Notes under the pieces: generated by a model
What the model was told of the DNA's origin: nothing
The model's database searches: none
The model's input: only the letters and a program-made list of their open reading frames with translations
NCBI GenBank assembly: GCA_025769875.1
Contig: JAGFNK010000712.1
Location: 1-24,560, forward strand
Source: Russula earlei
Lineage: Eukaryota > Basidiomycota > Agaricomycetes > Russulales > Russulaceae
DNA length: 24,560 bases
Direction: 5' to 3'
Shown here: one piece after another, positions 9,708 through 19,875 of the stretch
Layout of the letters: each line of letters begins with the position of its first letter
Numbering within the stretch: position 1 is the stretch's first letter
Translations under genes and position numbers: made by a program

Positions 9708-10702
9708 CTCATATCGTGTGACAGTAGCACGGTCGTGTGCCAGGAAGGAGCCCCCCCAGGAAGTGCACACCTGAGCCCATGGGGCAGTGAAGTGTGTCCA
9801 AGAATGCAGAATGACTTCATAAGACTGAAGCTCCAAAGAGGAGGAGCACCTAGCGGGAACGTGAGAACGCGTTTGTTCATTTGACTGCACTCAGGTTCAC
9901 ACAGATGATAAGGGAACAACAGGGCAACTTTATTCAACATGGTAGCAGATACAGGTGGGAACTAAGGCTAAGGGACAGGAAAAGCACAAAAGACAGGCAT
10001 ATGAAAGGAAATCTAGATGTGAGAAGGGGACCGAAGCTGGACAACGCAAGGTATCGAGTCGTGGTCTCCAGCGGCTGTGGTAGTGGCGTGTGGCGATTTG
10101 TGAATGATGGCCGAGGCCAGGTGTGGTGACAAGGGGTGTGGTCGAGTCGTGACACGAGGAGGGGGAGACGATGCAAAGGAGAGGCTGGAGGGGGGATAGG
10201 GAGAGTGCTGGTGGGTGGTCGCTTGGGCGCTGATGGCGCTGCCGAACGCGATTGCGGGTGGGACGATTGGAGAACTTGGATGGCAGATGCGAGGTAGAGG
10301 AGCAAGGGGGCATGGAAGTAGAAAGGGAGAGGGAAGACGGCGGCAGGCTGGCAAATGGACGCATAGGCGGCGTGCAGATCTCTGACTAACAAAGTGAGAG
10401 TCTAGTAAAAAAGGGGAGAAAAGCATACTGAAATGTACAGTAGCAACACTGTCCGATGGCAATGAAGACGGCGGCGTGGTACGGGGCTCTTCGGCTGTGC
10501 GTTGGGACTCGTCGGTGCATGGTGAAGGTGGGGGCGTTGAGGGCGAGGGCATGCGGCAGTTGATGGGGGCGATGACGATGATGATGTGAGGACGAAGAGG
10601 AGATGGCACGAAAGGAATACGCACATATGTACTCTTGTAAGCGATTCGCGGCCAGCCATATAGCTGTGTGGGTGAGTCGACATCGAGGCCATGCACCTTT
10701 GT
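9708..10702 (-). repeat. Arm G, left copy of an inverted duplication
   Basis: This is nearly identical, inverted, to 16074-17067. On the minus strand it runs from a frame containing HGLDVDSPTQLYGWPRIAY (upstream of 10700), through Pro/Ser/Thr-rich frames, to an AATAAA signal at 9934-9929. It then goes on through a further 220 bp to the 351-bp unit. The left copy extends the first frame upstream to an ATG at 10798. I do not recognise the product. The orientation, with coding then AATAAA, suggests the 3' part of a transcription unit. Confidence 0.85.
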
Positions 10703-10798
10703 GAATGCGAATGCTAAGTGAGTTGGTCGCACATATGCATACACTTGTTTTTTCTGAGTTGCTTCCTTGCTGCCACACATCACTTGGACACTGTACAT
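10013..10798 (-). pseudogene. unrecognised frame, duplicated at 16010-16456
   Basis: This is a 261-codon open frame starting MYSVQVMCGSKEATQKKQVY. Residues to about 75 look protein-like, and the rest is Pro/Ser/His/Thr-rich and open in other frames too. The inverted copy keeps VDSPTQLYGWPRIAYKS but lacks the first 35 or so residues, having lost its start by the deletion that joins it to the truncated SAM-like gene. Two similar copies do not prove selection, since both lie in one duplication. Function unknown. Confidence 0.3.
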
Positions 10799-11884
10799 CG
10801 CTTCTCACACCCACCTCACCTTCACCTAGCCCATTCTCGTGCTCTTGAGGTTGAACATGCCATATGCCAACATCTTCAAGTCTGTCGTCCAGCGCGCTCC
10901 GCTCGCGGTCACTTTATGGGTGAGTTTTCTGTCTTTCAGTCACAATTCAAGACTGATTCACTTACCAGTGGTTCCGCGGCACAATCTCAGTGCAGGATGA
11001 GCACCATGACGTTGAAACCGGGCGAGCTTGATACCTCAAGTTCGAGCTTTCATTTAGGTGGCATGCTGACCATTCGGGTGGGAAGGTGGATGAGGGTCGT
11101 CGACCGCAAGGCGGTCTTTGTGAGGAATCTGGGGAGAACACGAACTGACACCACACGTATAACCAGTCAAATAAAAAAGAGTTAGGTCATTGCTAGAAAA
11201 ATGCTTCCCTTGTGTGATATATTACCCCGTCAAAAGACTGCGCCTCAGGCTCTCTGTCGGTCTGTCGGAGGGCACACGACGACTGAACAATGGTGTTCGT
11301 GGTTCAGCTGGCTTATTCCTACCAGCACATGAATGAGGGGAATGTCCTGTCTGACAACAAAAAAGGGCATTCGACGGTGAAGGGGCACACTTGGGTGTCC
11401 GTGTGCGTGGGCGCAATGAGGCCACAGGACCTAGGGCCACCCCGACAGCCTCATGCAATTGCACCACTCGGCATGGGGTGAAGATGCAGAAAAAAAGAAA
11501 AGAGCGAGATGCACAGGGCACGAACTGATGGTACCAGCTACCCTGTGACATGCTAAAGACTTCCGTCGCAGGCTACAGGGATGTTGAGGGCGATACATCA
11601 GCTACATCCCAGGCACATGTACAACAGGGTTGGCCGGCAGCAAGGAGAGGGAGGAAAGGAAGAGATCCGCTTACTCTTAAAGGGGAGGATGGCAAAAGAG
11701 TGGCCTTGCTTTCAGCATGGAGAGGCTTCCAGATAGGACCTGGTACCTTCATAATCACGACTGCTCACAGAGGTATTCACTAGGGATCTGCCTGCTCTTG
11801 AAAGGGGAGATGGTGAAAGAGTCAACTGCCTTGACAATAGTGTCCATATATCCAAGTCTAGTATAGAAAATTGTTAGTATATTC
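10799..11884. other. unrecognised, mostly non-coding; one spliced frame candidate
   Basis: On the plus strand a frame starts at ATG 10857 (MPYANIFKSVVQRAPLAVTLW). It can be spliced at GTGAGT (10920) to CAG (10970) into WFRGTISVQDEHHDVETGRA, then hits TGA. The pattern looks like a fragment of a real spliced gene, but I cannot name it. The rest, to 11884, has only short overlapping frames and is the 3' flank of the minus-strand gene ending at 11885. Confidence 0.25.
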
Positions 11885-13514
11885 TTAAAATTGAGCCTTC
11901 TTATTTTTCTCCATAGCTGATGCATCCTCCACTGCAAAGTGCAAAATCCGTGAGGCTGTCCCGAATTCCATGCCACCAACATCTGCCAGCTCACTGCGAG
12001 TGAGTGGTATGATGTCTTCAATCGTATAAAGTTTGTGGGTTTCTACAAGGATGTCAGCGTACTGTGAGAGATCTTCACCATGTTTATTTTGGACAGGGTG
12101 CTCTTCAATAGAATGGAGCCACTCCCTCAGGTCAGGGTAGGTGATGTTCCTATCGGATGCGGTGCGCTTTTACTGGGGCAGCGAAGACCCAGGGTTTGGA
12201 GTAAAGGGAACAATGTTTTCAGAGCGAGGTAAGCGATGGGAGTTTGAACCATTAACATTGTTGGCAAAGGCGCCACCCAGCATCATCATCATCATTTGCA
12301 CCCATTGGGGTGGATCAGAGGACGATCCAGCCACCGTGTGGCTAGGGTTTGGCATGGAGCCCAACGTATCGGAAGGGGGTGGTTGTGATGCTTCCCGGTT
12401 CCTGACTTTCACCTGTCGAAAGCATTTGTCCATGAGATTCAGTTTGTCTGGGGGAGTATCAACTGTTGCGAGGCGACGTGCCTGCAAAGGTGGTTTTAAG
12501 CTATGAAGATCCAAAAGAAAACAATGGCGCGTACCAACAAGGAGGCCCAAATGCTCAGATCCTCCATTGTGTACTTTTAGTGTACGCCATTCATTTGCAC
12601 ATAGCACAGCGTATTGTGCTTTTCACACTGGTGTTTATCAGTCAAGAGCTTTAAAAGTTCATGTTGTTCTTGGCCAGGGAGATCCGAAAGCGCATTTGAG
12701 GGTGCTGACTGTACCTGGGTCTTTCTTTTCCCTGGACCCTTCCGTCGAGAAATCGTCAAATGAAATTATGCGGAGTAGCATTTAGGCGCACCTTTTCTGT
12801 GCCTGGTTCAGAGGTATCGACAATCTGGATGCTGAAAGGCTTGACTTTGCCCTTTCCACGGTTTTTCGCCTTCTGTTTATCAATATGGTTCCACACATGG
12901 TCGATTAGCTTTGAAAGGAAGCTCCATCTTCAAGCAACTTTGCAACAGGCTTGCCCATCTTGGGCACCATCCAGGGAAGGATGTATCCGATGTGCGATAG
13001 ACAGACGATGCTCGTTTCCATTTTGGCCGCAATTTGGACAAGAAGATCTGAAAATGAGATGTCAGATTTGACAGCAAGTTCCCGAGACGCATTTTTGTAT
13101 GGGACATCAAAGGTGAGGTTGATTGTTGGACGGCCTGGGGTCACTAGTCACCGGCAAAAGGGGTCAATTCATCATTATTTGCACACATTCCTCTTCAATT
13201 GAAGCATCACTCCCTTCTATGGGTCCGATGGGTGAGGCGCGTTTACCGTCATCTGCAAGAGTATATAGGTCCAGTGGACTGAGTTCCCCAGCTTCTGCAT
13301 TTACATAGGCATAGGACTCTTCCTCCCCATCCTCATCAATAGCAGGAAGGGATGTCTTGGAAGCCTGAGCTCGTGGTTGTGATCGCTTCAGTCAAGTGGG
13401 AGTGCCTGAGCTGTCACTTTCATTTCCACCAGTTTTTTTTCGGGCAGCCTTCCTTTGGCCAGTAGTATGTGTCGATGCAGGCCGGTGTTTTGAAGCACGT
13501 TGCTTCGAGCCCAT
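11885..13514 (-). pseudogene. decayed basidiomycete gene with SAM-like C-terminus
   Basis: The minus strand starts MGSKQRASKHRPAS, a basic, probably nuclear-type N-terminus, followed by an acidic patch AIDEDGEEESYAYVNAEAG. A middle domain holds PGRPTINLTFDVPYKNASRE and VKSDISFSDLLVQIAAKME. Then come a CEKHNTLCYVQ patch, MEDLSIWASLL, a low-complexity MMMMM stretch and a C-terminal SQYADILVETHKLYTIEDI with a GGMEFGTASRILHFAVED helix-hairpin (SAM-like), ending in TAA. Total reach is about 540 codons. Candidate introns are visible (GTACGC..TTGCAG near 12531-12480; GTGTGC..CTAG near 13170). Breaks: TGA at codon 41, a 2-base loss near 12926, TAA before KYTMEDLS, and TAA after GSSLPQ. I know this layout from uncharacterised Agaricomycete proteins only; the biochemical role is unknown. 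Confidence 0.6.
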
Positions 13515-13660
13515 GAGGGTTTAGGGGGTTGAAATGGAGGGGTAGAGTAAGGTATGGTGAGCAGCTCTGGGAAGGGAAGAACACCCTATTGTCATCCTGG
13601 AGTAGGAGTGGACAGGGTGGACGGTTGATGAATAAGCCACATGACTCTTTACGCTCGCTT
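13280..13660 (-). repeat. inner inverted arm, left copy (gene 5' end and Tc1 end)
   Basis: This stretch repeats, inverted, at 15133-15189 plus 15698-16030; the right copy is split by the solo LTR. It covers the Tc1-like terminal sequence (GGACGGTTGATGAATAAGCC), the upstream leader of the SAM-like gene, and its first 75 or so codons. The homology stops at the inner edge of the Tc1 TIR on both sides. Confidence 0.85.
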
Positions 13661-15189
13661 TATGCAACAACAGGGCCCACACATGAGGCGCCCGTGCAGG
13701 CATTGTAGCGAGTTCGTGGACGCGGGTGAGAACATGGGGAGCAGGTTGTAGGGGGAAAGGCCAGCACAGCTGATTTCATGGCCAGCAGCCATGAGTGGTG
13801 AGGGTCTCCCGCTGCTTGGGGCAGCAGTTGGCTTGGGGTCCAATGATGTTCAAGGCCGGAACAGTAGCTTTGCAAGGTACAATACAGTACAACAAGGGGA
13901 CACCACAGTAACTTGGAAAAAGTCAAATATAGTGACATTTGTGAAACCAACCTGCTGCGTCATCCGACGTAACAGAGAATGCTGCCCTATACAGGAAAAC
14001 CCACACATCAGTATCATCACCATCCAAGTCAGCACAAGCCACACCCCCATTCTGATGAATGTAGGCCTTGATCTTTGAAAATGCGAGTTCGATTGGATCA
14101 AAATCAGGAGAGTATGGTGGCAGGTAAAGGAGCCGACATCCCCTTCATCAAATGAGCAATAAATCAGCATGAGAAAACAATATAATACCTTTCTTCAACC
14201 ATTTGGAGTATTTGTGGACTTCTATGAATGCGCACATTGTCCATGATCAATACTGAGTTCTTGCCAGGGAAGGGATTCATTTTAGAAAGTAGACCTTGGA
14301 TAAAGCCGGTAAATAGTTCAGATGTGAAAGAACCCTCAACCAGCTGGCTATAGATGATGCCATCGAGCGAGAGCACTGGGAGAAGCGAATAACTGGATAC
14401 TTTGTATTCTAGTCTGTTGTAGATATATATAGCAGGACACACCGTTTTCCTCGAATGAAAAAGCTCTTCCTTACCGCTGCTTGCCCTGACATCGCCCATG
14501 CTCACCCTCGAAGGTCAGTTCGGCGATCAAAGGAGCTTTCGTCCACAAAAACAGCCTGCTCTGCGGTATAGGTGATGCCAAAGGTATACCGATACTGAAC
14601 GCACAGGTCCTTGTTGCGCTCTAGTGCATTTTTGCTCAGCTGGGCAAGTCAGTGCACTTGAGTGTGAACTCAAGGTGAAATGACTTACCTTCTTCATCGT
14701 GAAGCCACCCCTTCTCAGGGTATGCCATATAGTCGTCAATGACACCTCAATGCCAGTCCTTTCTCTTAAAATATCTCTCAGCTTGTCAAGATAGGCATCC
14801 AGAGTATGGACAATGGTGCCTTGAAGAAACTAGCCAATATGCGCCACAGAATGAACTAGAGAATGTGGGGAACTCACTTGTACTTCCTGCATTGTAAGGA
14901 TTCTATTTGCTGGTTGGAGTAGACTGTTTGGGTGATTGGCTGTTCCATGAGATCTGAAATCGGCCACAATGTGCTCTATAGTACAATGAGGAACTCCAGT
15001 GTGATGGGTGATATTGTCAAGGGTCAATCTTGAAGACATGTGTAAGATAATCCAGCGTGCATCATCAGACAACGCCCGGCCACATGGCATATGTTTAGTT
15101 GAGTGTGCGATGAAAAGCGTGATGTAAAGAAAGTGTAAAGCGAGTGCATAAAGAGTCGTGTGGCTTATTCATCAACCGTCCACCTGTCC
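13605..15189 (-). mobile_element. Tc1-like transposon at the palindrome axis
   Basis: Inverted ends of roughly 55-60 bp (left about 13605-13660, right about 15133-15189) share GGACAGG-TGGACGGTTGATGAATAAGCC and continue to the CGCTTTA patch with a few indels. The only gene inside is the transposase on the minus strand. Exact termini are uncertain. The inverted homology runs outward past any plausible TIR end into the duplicated flanks, so it does not mark the border, and a clean TA duplication cannot be assigned. Confidence 0.75.
13923..15090 (-). pseudogene. Tc1/mariner DD34E transposase, one in-frame TGA
   Basis: It cuts and joins DNA at TA sites. Five exons are read on the minus strand: 15090-14878, 14829-14689, 14639-14443, 14392-14189 and 14142-13923. 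The four introns of 46-50 bp start GTGAGT, GTAAGT, GTGTGT and GTATTA. Joined, they give 324 codons, full length for the family. Residues 1-50 hold the first helix-turn-helix (ALSDDARWIILHMSSRLTLD), and SLTTIWHTLRRGGFTMKK is the second. Catalytic residues are D151 (VFVDESSFDRRT), D235 (SVLIMDNVRIHR) and E270 (LPPYSPDFDPIE), with 34 residues between the last two. The only visible lesion is TGA at codon 164 (14504-14502), between LRG and AWA. CGA to TGA by deamination would explain it. Recent decay is likely. Confidence 0.9.
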
Positions 15190-15697
15190 TGTAAGGTGAG
15201 CCATATCGCTGGCCTCAGAACCACGTGTGGACTGTGGGCGAAGCGTGACGCTCGGCCTCCTCCCACACCTTGCCTCCTTCCTCGCATCGCATCGCCCAGT
15301 CCTCGCCACCGACCATGTGCACACACCACGCCTCGGCACATGCGATGTGTTCGCATCTCAGGCCTTTCACCATGGCCTCGACCATCTCGACTAGTCTCAA
15401 TTCTCTTTCATGCCTATCTCCCTTTCATGCCTTTCATCCTTAGTACTTCTCTCCTGTATATAAAACACCTAGCTACTCTGTAGTAAGGAGGAGAAGAAAA
15501 AAGAGGAAGAATACAGTCTTCTTGAGTTCCCCTTACCTTCAGTCAGAAACTTCTGCACACAAGTGATCTTGCTCTCCTCTCCTCTCCTTCTCTTCTCCCT
15601 TCCTCCTTACATTCCTCTTGCTCTTGGGTCAAGACAACTGTCTTGGATCGCCGTCCAGCCCCACGAACTCTGCCGTGCCCTGGTTTGGCTTGCTTCA
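15190..15697 (+). mobile_element. solo LTR D (508 bp) with GTCC target duplication
   Basis: It begins TGTAAGG and ends GCTTCA, flanked by GTCC at 15186-15189 and at 15698-15701. Removing it and one GTCC restores the sequence CCACCTGTCCACTCC, which matches the uninterrupted left arm near 13601-13620. It carries the TATA block at 15457, and downstream pyrimidine tracts typical of LTR leader DNA. A short internal TGTAAGG...CCTTACA pair would give an alternative 422-bp element (to 15611), but that version lacks a target duplication. Confidence 0.75.
15457..15463 (+). promoter_or_regulatory. TATA box in solo LTR D
   Basis: TATATAA stands in the same CTCCTG...AACACC...AGCTACTCTGTAGTA context as at 2204, about 267 bp from the LTR start. 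It would read rightward into the truncated gene copy at 15797. Confidence 0.6.
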
Positions 15698-15796
15698 GTC
15701 CACTCCTACTCCAGGACAATGACAGGGCGTTCTTCCCTTCCCAGAGCTGCTCACCATACCTTGCTCTACCCCTCCATTTCAACCCCCTAAACCCTC

Positions 15797-16030
15797 ATGG
15801 GCTCGAAGCAACGTGCTTCAAAACACCGGCCTGCATCGACACGTACTACTGGCCAAGGAAGGCTGCCCGAAAAAAAACTGGTGGAAATGAAAGTGACAGC
15901 TCAGGCACTCCCACTTGACTGAAGCGATCACAACCACGAGCTCAGGCTTCCAAGACATCCCTTCCTGCTATTGATGAGGATGGGGAGGAAGAGTCCTATG
16001 CCTATGTAAATGCAGAAGCCTGGGAACTCA
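15797..16030 (+). pseudogene. truncated second copy of the SAM-like gene, 5' end
   Basis: Same start MGSKQRASKHRPAS as the gene on the minus strand at 13514, and about 77 codons of homology, ending near AEAWEL. It carries the same TGA after SSGTPT as the left copy, plus its own one-base loss in the GGCCAAAGG patch (about 15856), which shifts the frame early. Homology stops at 16030. After about 40 bp of bridging sequence, arm G begins. Relative to the left copy, about 2.5 kb is missing. Confidence 0.85.
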
Positions 16031-16073
16031 CTACAGCACAAACGCACGGACCACAAGACATGCAAAATTGTCG

Positions 16074-17067
16074 CAAAGGTGCACAGCCTCGATGTCGACT
16101 CACCCACACAGCTATATGGCTGGCCACGAATCGCTTACAAGAGTACATATGTGCGTATTCCTTTCATGCCATCTCCTCTTCATCCTCACATCATCATCAT
16201 CGTCGCCCCCATCAACTGCCGCACGCCCTCGCCCTCAACACCCCTGCCTTCACCATGCACCGACGAGTCCCAACGCACAGCCGAAGAGCCCTGTACCACG
16301 CCACTGTCTTCGTTGCCATCAGACAGTGTTGCTACTGTACATTTCGGTATGCTTTTCTCCCCTTTTTTACTAGACTCTCACTTTGTTAGTCAGAGATCTG
16401 CCCGCCGCCTATGCATCCATTTGCCAGCCTGCCGCCGTCTTCCCTCTCCCTTTTAACTTCCACGCCCCCTCGCTCCTCTACCTCGCATCTGCCATCCAAG
16501 TTCTCCAATCGTCCCACCCGCAATTGCGTTCGGCAGCGCCATCAGCGCCCAAGCAATGACCCACCAGCACTCTCCCTATCCCCCCTCCAGCCTCTCCTTT
16601 GCATCGTCTCCCCCTCCTCGTGTCACGACTCGACCACACCCCTTGTCACCACACCTGGCCTCGGCCATCATTCACAAATCGCCACACGCCACTACCACAG
16701 CCACTGGAGACCACGACTCGATACCTTGCATTGTCCAGCTTCGGTCCCCTTCTCACATCTAGATTTCCTTTCATATGCCTGTCTTTTGTGCTTTTCCTGT
16801 CCCTTAGCCTTAGTTCCCACCTGTATCTGCCACCATGTTGAATAAAGTTGCCCTGTTGTTCCCTTATCATCTGTGTGAACCTGAGTGCAGTCAAATGAAC
16901 AAACGCGTTCTCACGTTCCCGCTAGGTGCTCCTCCTCTTTGGAGCTTCAGTCTTATGAAGTCATTCTGCATTCTTGGACACACTTCACTGCCCCATGGGC
17001 TCAGGTGTGCACTTCCTGGGGGGGCTCCTTCCCGGCACACGACCGTGCTACTGTCACACGATATGAG
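16074..17067 (+). repeat. Arm G, right copy of an inverted duplication
   Basis: This is the inverted counterpart of 9708-10702, differing only by scattered substitutions and small indels by eye. It carries the frame with VDSPTQLYGWPRIAYKS, Pro-rich frames, and AATAAA at 16841-16846. It ends at the 351-bp unit at 17068. Confidence 0.88.
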
Positions 17068-17418
17068 GGAAACGACGTTGCACACCACAATGCTTGAGTC
17101 AAAAACACTATGGGGCTGCCTCAAGACAGCCCATGGGTACAACATGAGGGAAAATAATAGATATAGACCATGATTTTGAGTTATAATTGATCTAATACAC
17201 ATGTGGAGGTGGCTTGAGTCCAGCTCCACCAATTCTCACTCAAATCTCATGAACACAATGGGGCTGCCTAGCCCTCATTCAGGCGATTCAGGGACAATAA
17301 GTTTCATGTGAATTGAAGCTGTTTTGAGGGAGATATTCGCCCCACACGTTTGAGAGGGTTTTCTGCGCCGATTTGGGTGGAATTCAAACTCCGACAAGTG
17401 CACTGAAAACGGCAATAA
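17068..17418 (-). repeat. 351-bp terminal unit, copy 3
   Basis: Orientation is as copy 1: GGAAACGACGTTGC at the outer (left) end and GGCAATAA at the inner (right) end. The Helitron Rep gene begins 38 bp inside. Most differences from copy 2 fall in the inner 90 bp. Confidence 0.9.
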
Positions 17419-17722
17419 TGCAGTGTTTATAGTCCTGTTTTGTTTATTAGCCCCCATGTCTGGCACTCCTCCCACCTCTTCTCAACAATCTCAGGCTGCT
17501 GCATGTCAAGCTGAGCATGCCGGTTGCACTTTGGGCAGTCCTGAACAGCGTAGGATGCCTGCTGGCTCCTCAACTGCCAGACAACCTGTTCAATTTCAAG
17601 GACAAGTCTATCATCACTTACCAGCTAATTTGGCTGCTCAAGTGGCTGCCCTTCAACCAATGGCTGCTCCATCACAATGTCATAGACAAACTTCTGCCAC
17701 TTCTCTTCTTGCCCCTCCTCCT

Positions 17723-17785
17723 GTGAGTCAACTTTATCTCAAATTATACATTTATAATAATTTTATTAATGAATATGTGTTGCAG
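17723..17785 (+). other. intron in Rep gene
   Basis: GTGAGT donor and TGCAG acceptor, 63 bp, AT-rich, in a gene otherwise GC-balanced. It separates SLLAPPP from IITRSHS. Being a multiple of three without a stop, it would also read through unspliced; its base composition favours an intron. Confidence 0.7.
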
Positions 17786-18188
17786 ATTATTACAAGGTCC
17801 CATTCTGCTGCTCCTGGCTCTGGCTCTGCTGCTGCTGCTGCTTCTATCTATGGATCTCACTCTGGCTCTGTTTCCACTCCTGATCTTGCTACTAACCCCC
17901 CCTTTCCTCCTCCTCATCCTAATAGGCAGTATCAGTATTTGCCAGCTGACTTGGCTGCTCAGCTTGCTGCTCTTCCTCTTCCTCCACAGCCAAAAAGGTC
18001 AGCATGTCCCTGCCCCTGTAAGTTTTCATTATCTATATCTATATTATTTCTAACTTTTAACACTGTAGGCTATTATAACTGCCCCTATTTCTTCTAGCCC
18101 TTCTATGTCACGATTTTCCCTTCCAGTTCCTCATGCACAGAACAGAGGTCATCACATTCCTGCCCCTATAAATTTTCCTGTGAATCTG

Positions 18189-18362
<174 letters not shown>

Positions 18363-18461
18363 GGCCCTGCCCCTTCCCCTTCCCTACCTCCTCCATCCTC
18401 TGCTCCTCCAAGTCCTCCTCCTTATCCTCATGCTCAAGTTTATCCAGAAGATCCCTTGCCT

Positions 18462-18513
18462 GTAAGCTTCTATTCTTTAAAGGGAAAAAATATATACTTA
18501 ATAGATATTATAG
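18462..18513 (+). other. intron in Rep gene
   Basis: GTAAGC donor and TTATAG acceptor, 52 bp, phase 0, AT-rich. Removing it joins DPLP to HPDMGQPM, linking the Ala-Pro array to the zinc-binding region in one frame. Confidence 0.8.
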
Positions 18514-19255
18514 CATCCAGATATGGGCCAACCTATGCTGCCACCTCCTCAAGCCATGCCCATTGCACGACATCCTTTTGATCCCACATGGGCTATTCAT
18601 GATCTTGAAGGCATGAACATTCAATGCCCTATCTGCAAGGCACTCCATTGGCTAGATGAGTGCCTTGCCAACTCATCTCAAAGGACTCCTAAGTTTGGCA
18701 TGTGTTGCTTGAGTGGCAAGATTGCCCTTCCTTCCCTTCACCCATGTCCCCCTGAGCTTTACCACCTTCTCACTGGCCAAGATCCTATTTCTAAAGCATT
18801 TTGCCTTCATATTCGCTCCTACAACAATGTTTTGGCCTTTACCTCAGTGGGAAGACAGGTGGATCATTCTGTGAATCAGGGAGGACATGGGCCTTGGGTG
18901 TTCAAGCTGCATGGCGAACTTATTCATAGGATTGGGTCTCTTTTTCCACCAGAGAGGCCTGATGCTGCCCCTTCTTATGCACAGCTTTACATCTATGACC
19001 CTAGCATGGCCCTCAATGTGCACATGGCCCATCAGGCCAACTCTAGATTGACTCAAGGCACCATGCAGACTCTTCAGGACATGCTTTATCGCTCTCATGC
19101 TGCTGTCCAGAAGTTCAAGCAGGCTTATGAGTTGACTCAACACCTTCCTAGAGAGCAAGACTGCACTCTCTCACTTCACTTTGATGCTGCATGTGATAGG
19201 CGTCACTATAATTCCCCTGATGCTGCCATCAATGAGATTGCAGTTATCATTCCAG

Positions 19256-19875
19256 TGTTAAGGCTCCAAAGTGCCTTAAATGAGATCAATGGTCGTGTCT
19301 ATGAACGCGTCCTACCAATGCAGATATGCTTGAGTCAAGCAAGCAATACTCATGGAGGGGAAGGAGTGTTAGATCCTTCTGGAGTATGGCAACAAGATGA
19401 GAGGGGCTCTGCAGATGGGGTAGGAGTCAACTGTTTGGGATTGGCAAACTAAGTCGAGCTTAGGGCTCAACTGTTACAACTGGGGGCTTTATATAGCCCT
19501 ACAGGGATACGGTTTGTGCTACTGTAGTACTGGTCAGTGCTATAGAAGCAAAACACGGCTCATAGAAGCGAGGTTGCTTCTATGTAAACGATCTCGGTGC
19601 TGGAAGCATTAAGTGCTTCCCTAGTAGCAATCTTGGTGTTATAAGTACTTTCCTAATCAAGGAAACGATGTATGTGGCAGTACAAGAACATCTGGAACAG
19701 AAGCAATGCTACTCATTGCTTCTTCAATACTTTTTCAGATAGATACAATCAACATGTTCTGAACGTGATATCAACAAACATAAATGATCAAGATCTAATG
19801 CACGCATGATGCAAATGGTGCAGTCCATAGTTCAGGTGTTCCAGCATCTTCTGGACCCCAAACCACTCGGTAACA
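19256..19875. mobile_element. solo LTR C (620 bp) with TCCAG target duplication
   Basis: It runs from TGTTAAGG to GGTAACA, with TGTTA/TAACA inverted ends as in LTR A. The flanks are TCCAG at 19251-19255 and at 19876-19880. Removing it and one TCCAG joins AVIIP to GEGDQIKDSQDIILSLRDD of Rep in frame, so the Rep frame was open at this point when the LTR landed. A TATATAG patch lies near 19489-19495. No retrotransposon genes are present. The GTCGAGC patch near 19453 resembles one in LTR A, so the two may be distant relatives. Confidence 0.93.

Noticed and set aside
9543..9884. 113-codon frame, found again inverted at 16891-17232
   Set aside because: It spans the border between the 351-bp unit and arm G and is copied only because that DNA is duplicated; no protein features.
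15190..15611. A 422-bp LTR ending CCTTACA
   Set aside because: The TGTAAGG/CCTTACA pair is attractive, but the flanks do not match and the empty site in the left arm supports an end at 15697.
9357..17418. An 8-kb element with TIRs made of unit plus G, starting TTATTGCC
   Set aside because: No target duplication is visible at its ends, and it would make the tight spacing of Rep and helicase to the units a coincidence. Not fully excluded.
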